A DNA stretch of 8,839 bases from assembly GCA_902796215.1 (NCBI GenBank), contig CADBNY010000041.1, positions 1-8,839 of the forward strand, read 5' to 3'. The notes beneath the pieces were generated by a model. The model had not been told where the DNA came from. It saw only the letters and a program-made list of their open reading frames with translations, and searched no databases. This stretch comes from an uncultured Erysipelotrichaceae bacterium (lineage in GTDB: Bacteria > Bacillota_I > Bacilli_A > RF39 > UBA660). The position numbers were made by a program, and so were the translations under genes. Within the stretch, counting starts at the first letter, position 1. Each line of letters opens with the position of its first letter. This document shows positions 6,895-8,839 of the stretch, piece after piece.

Positions 6895-7272
6895 CTATTT
6901 TTCATATTGTTCTGAATTATTATATATTTTCTTTTTGGAACCATTTGATTGATCTACATATTCTGTATTTTCACTTACATTACTCTCTACATTCCAACAA
7001 GCACTTATTTCAAAATCTTCTCCTAATATATTCATTAAAACACTTACTATTAATGGAATAAAAAAGATAATTACTGTTGCAAGGACAGAATTTAATATTT
7101 TTTTTGGTAATTTTTTATCTTCAGGATTTGCTACTAATTTTGTAATATTCATGATTAGTGAAACAATTAATAAAATTGGTGCAATGATTTCTACTAATAA
7201 AAATACTTTTTTCATAATGCTTAAAGTTGACCATAAAGCTGGAGATGAGCAATCTACTAAAATGTTTATCAT
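6895..7272 (-). CDS. Unrecognised two-helix membrane protein with flanking cysteines
   Basis: This 125-residue protein has two strong membrane helices, about 22-47 and 57-83, joined by a short basic loop (NPEDKKLPKK, 49-58). The loop should be cytoplasmic, putting both ends outside. The N-terminal segment holds C8 (DCSSPALW) and the post-helix segment holds C92 (ACWN), so the two cysteines would be on the same outer side. The tail after residue 95 is polar and probably disordered. The layout, two helices around a short charged loop, resembles VirB2/TrbC-type pilins, but I see no diagnostic motif and no secretion genes nearby, so that is only a comparison. The start is well supported: AGGAGGT lies directly upstream of the ATG and a near-consensus promoter lies behind it. 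The stop is TAG, the only one in the window. It converges on mutY with no terminator between them. Confidence 0.82.
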   Translation of the reverse strand: MINILVDCSSPALWSTLSIMKKVFLLVEIIAPILLIVSLIMNITKLVANPEDKKLPKKILNSVLATVIIFFIPLIVSVLMNILGEDFEISACWNVESNVSENTEYVDQSNGSKKKIYNNSEQYEK

Positions 7273-7307
7273 TTTTACCTCCTATTAATTTTTGAATTTA
7301 CAGTTTT

Positions 7308-7336
7308 ATTCTATCATGGATATTTTTAGATGTAAA
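7308..7336 (-). promoter_or_regulatory. Strong sigma-A promoter of the two-helix protein gene
   Basis: On the minus strand, TTTACA (7336-7331) and TAGAAT (7313-7308) are 17 bp apart, and the -10 is preceded by TGA, making it an extended -10 as well. The start point near 7301 gives a leader of about 29 nt with a full AGGAGGT ribosome site (7283-7277). Promoter and ribosome site together predict high expression. Confidence 0.8.
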
Positions 7337-7396
7337 TTATTGTTAGTAAAATCTTAAAGTCTTTTTTTGACAAATAATGTAAAATGTGTTTTTTTT

Positions 7397-7436
7397 GTAA
7401 AATATAAAGCATCCTTATGGATGCTTTACATTTTAC
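7397..7436 (-). terminator. Long hairpin terminator downstream of the aquaporin gene
   Basis: The inner stem is a perfect 10 bp (TAAAGCATCC at 7405-7414 with GGATGCTTTA at 7419-7428) closed by a 4-nt loop. After one mismatch it continues for 7 bp (GTAAAAT at 7397-7403 with ATTTTAC at 7430-7436). On the minus strand the inner stem is followed by TATTTTAC, a modest U tract, 20 nt after the aquaporin stop. On + it is followed by a T-rich stretch, so it could also stop transcription coming the other way. Confidence 0.75.
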
Positions 7437-7455
7437 TTTACTTTTTTTACATTCT

Positions 7456-8112
7456 TTATTTGTTTAAATATTTATACAAAGTTGCGGCTAAAGCTCCACC
7501 TGCAAGCGGTGCTAATATAAATACCCAAACTTGTTTAAGTGCCTCTCCTCCTAGGAATATAGCAGGCGCTAGACTCCTTGCTGGGTTTACAGAAGTTCCA
7601 GTTAAAGGGATTCCAATTAAGTGTACAAATACTAAAGTTAATCCAATTACAATACCAGCAACGCTTGCATAGTTTTTATTGCTTGTTACTCCTAAAATTG
7701 TGTAAATGAATACACAAGTTAGAACTATTTCTGTTATAATTGCACTAACTAGGCTAATATTACTTGCTGACATTGTACCATAGTAATTTGCACCTAAAGA
7801 CACTGTTCCAAAATCAGTACCAGATAAAATAAGAAATAAGATAGATGTTCCTGCAAGAGCACCTAAAACTTGTGCTACTACATAATTCCCAAAGTCTTTC
7901 TTATCTAGTTTACCTGTTAATACCATTGCAAGTGAAACAGCTGGATTTACATGACAACCAGAGATATCTCCAATTACATATGCTTCAGCTATGATTGCTA
8001 AACCAAAAGCTAAAGATGTTGCTACAAGATTTCCTCCAGATAATACTGCAATTCCTGTTCCAAATAGTACTAAAACAAGAGTTCCAATAAATTCTGCAAT
8101 ATACTTTTTCAT
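7456..8112 (-). CDS. aqpZ: Aquaporin Z-like water channel (MIP family)
   Basis: This channel protein should let water cross the membrane. The 218-residue product has the six-helix MIP fold with both signature loops: NPA at 56-58 (SGCHVNPAVS) and NPAR at 176-179 (TGTSVNPARS). Aligned on these motifs to E. coli AqpZ, the selectivity filter is F36, H164, T173 and R179. These are the same four residues as F43/H174/T183/R189 of AqpZ, with the same nine-residue spacing from H to T. Glycerol facilitators have a smaller residue in place of the histidine, so a water-selective channel is favoured over GlpF. There is no glycerol kinase neighbour either. An acidic residue in helix 2 (E43) and a cysteine in the first NPA loop (C53) are small departures. 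The start has AAAGGAGA upstream and a near-perfect promoter. It is a single-gene unit ending at a long hairpin. Confidence 0.94.
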   Translation of the reverse strand: MKKYIAEFIGTLVLVLFGTGIAVLSGGNLVATSLAFGLAIIAEAYVIGDISGCHVNPAVSLAMVLTGKLDKKDFGNYVVAQVLGALAGTSILFLILSGTDFGTVSLGANYYGTMSASNISLVSAIITEIVLTCVFIYTILGVTSNKNYASVAGIVIGLTLVFVHLIGIPLTGTSVNPARSLAPAIFLGGEALKQVWVFILAPLAGGALAATLYKYLNK

Positions 8113-8134
8113 TCATATTCTCCTTTCTATCTTA

Positions 8135-8163
8135 ATTTTAATTCTTCAAAATTTTATTGTCAA
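8135..8163 (-). promoter_or_regulatory. Near-consensus sigma-A promoter of aqpZ
   Basis: On the minus strand, a perfect TTGACA (8163-8158) and TAAAAT (8140-8135) are exactly 17 bp apart. The start point near 8128 gives a leader of about 16 nt that is nearly all ribosome site (AAAGGAGA). Confidence 0.85.
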
Positions 8164-8242
8164 TTTAAATAAAGAAAAGATTTTATTTTTTTTATTTTCT
8201 TTGATTTTGAAATCACTTTTATTGTATTATAGATGTGTATTT

Positions 8243-8248
8243 TATAAT
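8243..8248 (+). promoter_or_regulatory. Probable -10 of the DUF1848 gene
   Basis: A perfect TATAAT sits at 8243-8248. The best -35 is weak (TTGTAT at 8222-8227, spacing 15). The start point would be near 8254-8256, just ahead of the GGGGTGA ribosome site (8257-8263), continuing the short-leader pattern of this window. Confidence 0.5.
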
Positions 8249-8259
8249 ACTTGTTTGGG

Positions 8260-8839
8260 GTGATATTTATTATTTTGAGTGTTTCTTTTAGGACAGATAT
8301 TGTAGCTTTTTATACACCTTGGTTTATAAAGAGATTTCATGAGGGGTTTGTTGATGTACGAAATCCTTTTAATCCTAAATTAATTAGTAGAATTTCTTTT
8401 AATAATGTGGATGCTATTTTGTTTTGTACTAAAAATCCTCACCCTATTATTCCTTATTTAAAAGAAATTGATAAACCTATTTTGTTTCATGTTACTTTAA
8501 CTGGATATAAAAATGATATTGAAGTTCATGTTCAAAATAAAAAGCAGATTATAGAAGATATTAAGAAAATTTCTAAAGTTCTTGGAAAAAATCGAGTTGT
8601 TGTTCGTTATGATCCCATTTTTTTATCTAAAAAATATTCTGTTGATTATCATATTCGATCTTTTAAAAGAATTTGTGAAGAATTAGATGGTTTTGTTTCT
8701 AGAATTATTATTTCTTTCTTAGATGATTATAAGAATGTTTCGAAAAATAAAAGATTTTTAAATTGTTTTGAGTTTTCTTTAGAAGATTATAAAAAAATAG
8801 GTATCGCTTTTAGTCATATTGCTCATCTTCATCATATAA
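8260..8839 (+). CDS. DUF1848 family protein, 5' part (cut by window end)
   Basis: The frame is open to the last base, giving up to 193 residues of a family usually about 280-300 long. Family blocks are recognisable: FRTDIVAFY at the N-terminus, VRNPFNP (33-39), FCTKNP (55-60, usually FWTKNP), RYDPIFL (116-122) and IISFLD (150-155). DUF1848 has no established function. Its missing C-terminal part is described as carrying a cysteine cluster like that of radical SAM iron-sulfur sites, so a redox or radical enzyme is possible but unproven. The start is uncertain. The given coordinate is the in-frame GTG at 8260, which overlaps the GGGGTGA ribosome site itself. ATT at 8269 has the spacing seen in neighbouring genes and the N-terminal length typical of the family; TTG at 8275 is a third choice. 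It diverges from aqpZ across about 150 bp. Confidence 0.88.
   Translation, partial: MIFIILSVSFRTDIVAFYTPWFIKRFHEGFVDVRNPFNPKLISRISFNNVDAILFCTKNPHPIIPYLKEIDKPILFHVTLTGYKNDIEVHVQNKKQIIEDIKKISKVLGKNRVVVRYDPIFLSKKYSVDYHIRSFKRICEELDGFVSRIIISFLDDYKNVSKNKRFLNCFEFSLEDYKKIGIAFSHIAHLHHI

Noticed and set aside
7367..7372. Perfect TTGACA on the plus strand, possible promoter of a small RNA ending at the 7397-7436 hairpin
   Set aside because: The position 17 bp downstream is a T run, with no usable -10 at any normal spacing, so there is no full promoter.
7367..7672. Plus-strand open frame of 101 codons
   Set aside because: It runs through the terminator hairpin and is antisense to aqpZ, and its residues are the reverse reading of conserved aquaporin codons.
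7991..8263. Plus-strand open frame of 90 codons
   Set aside because: It is antisense to the start of aqpZ and crosses the aqpZ promoter; no ribosome site or family signal.
1..8839. Genetic code 4 (UGA as tryptophan), as in Mycoplasma
   Set aside because: The full-length family-matching genes show only TGG for tryptophan and no in-frame TGA, so the standard bacterial code explains everything.

Overview
The window is AT-rich Bacillota-type DNA with nine protein-coding genes, two of them cut by the window edges. It most resembles an uncultured, low-GC member of the Bacilli or Mycoplasmatota-related gut lineages. The grounds are poly-A/T intergenic DNA, AT-ending codons, GAGGTGA-type Shine-Dalgarno sites and textbook sigma-A promoters. 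The code looks standard: every visible stop is TAA except one TAG, all tryptophans examined use TGG, and no family-length gene contains an in-frame TGA. This argues against Mycoplasma/Spiroplasma code 4. The taxonomic placement is an inference. No rRNA, tRNA, CRISPR array, insertion sequence or phage gene is visible.

Layout from left to right: the 3' end of a + strand gene of unknown function; a shared terminator; a minus-strand soluble FtsK-type ATPase (266-1120); a minus-strand cardiolipin synthase (1224-2717); a divergent promoter region; a CtpE-like P-type cation ATPase on + (2890-5241); a shared terminator; a minus-strand four-helix membrane protein (5284-5748); a divergent promoter region; mutY on + (5871-6887); a minus-strand two-helix membrane protein (6895-7272); an aquaporin Z-like water channel on minus (7456-8112) ending at a long hairpin; and, on +, a DUF1848-family gene that runs off the end.

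The genes do not form an operon or an obvious pathway. Almost every gene has its own recognisable promoter, strands alternate, and gaps are short (the largest is 183 bp, so no stretch over 300 bp lacks a gene). Five of the nine products are integral membrane proteins, which act on membrane lipid (Cls), ions (P-type ATPase), water (aquaporin) or have unknown roles. MutY is the only clear DNA-repair gene. I see no convincing multi-gene novel system. The points most worth following are a miniature membrane-less FtsK motor, a probably leaderless mutY mRNA, a probable AUU start on the DUF1848 gene, and an unrecognised two-helix protein with a potentially paired external cysteine set.
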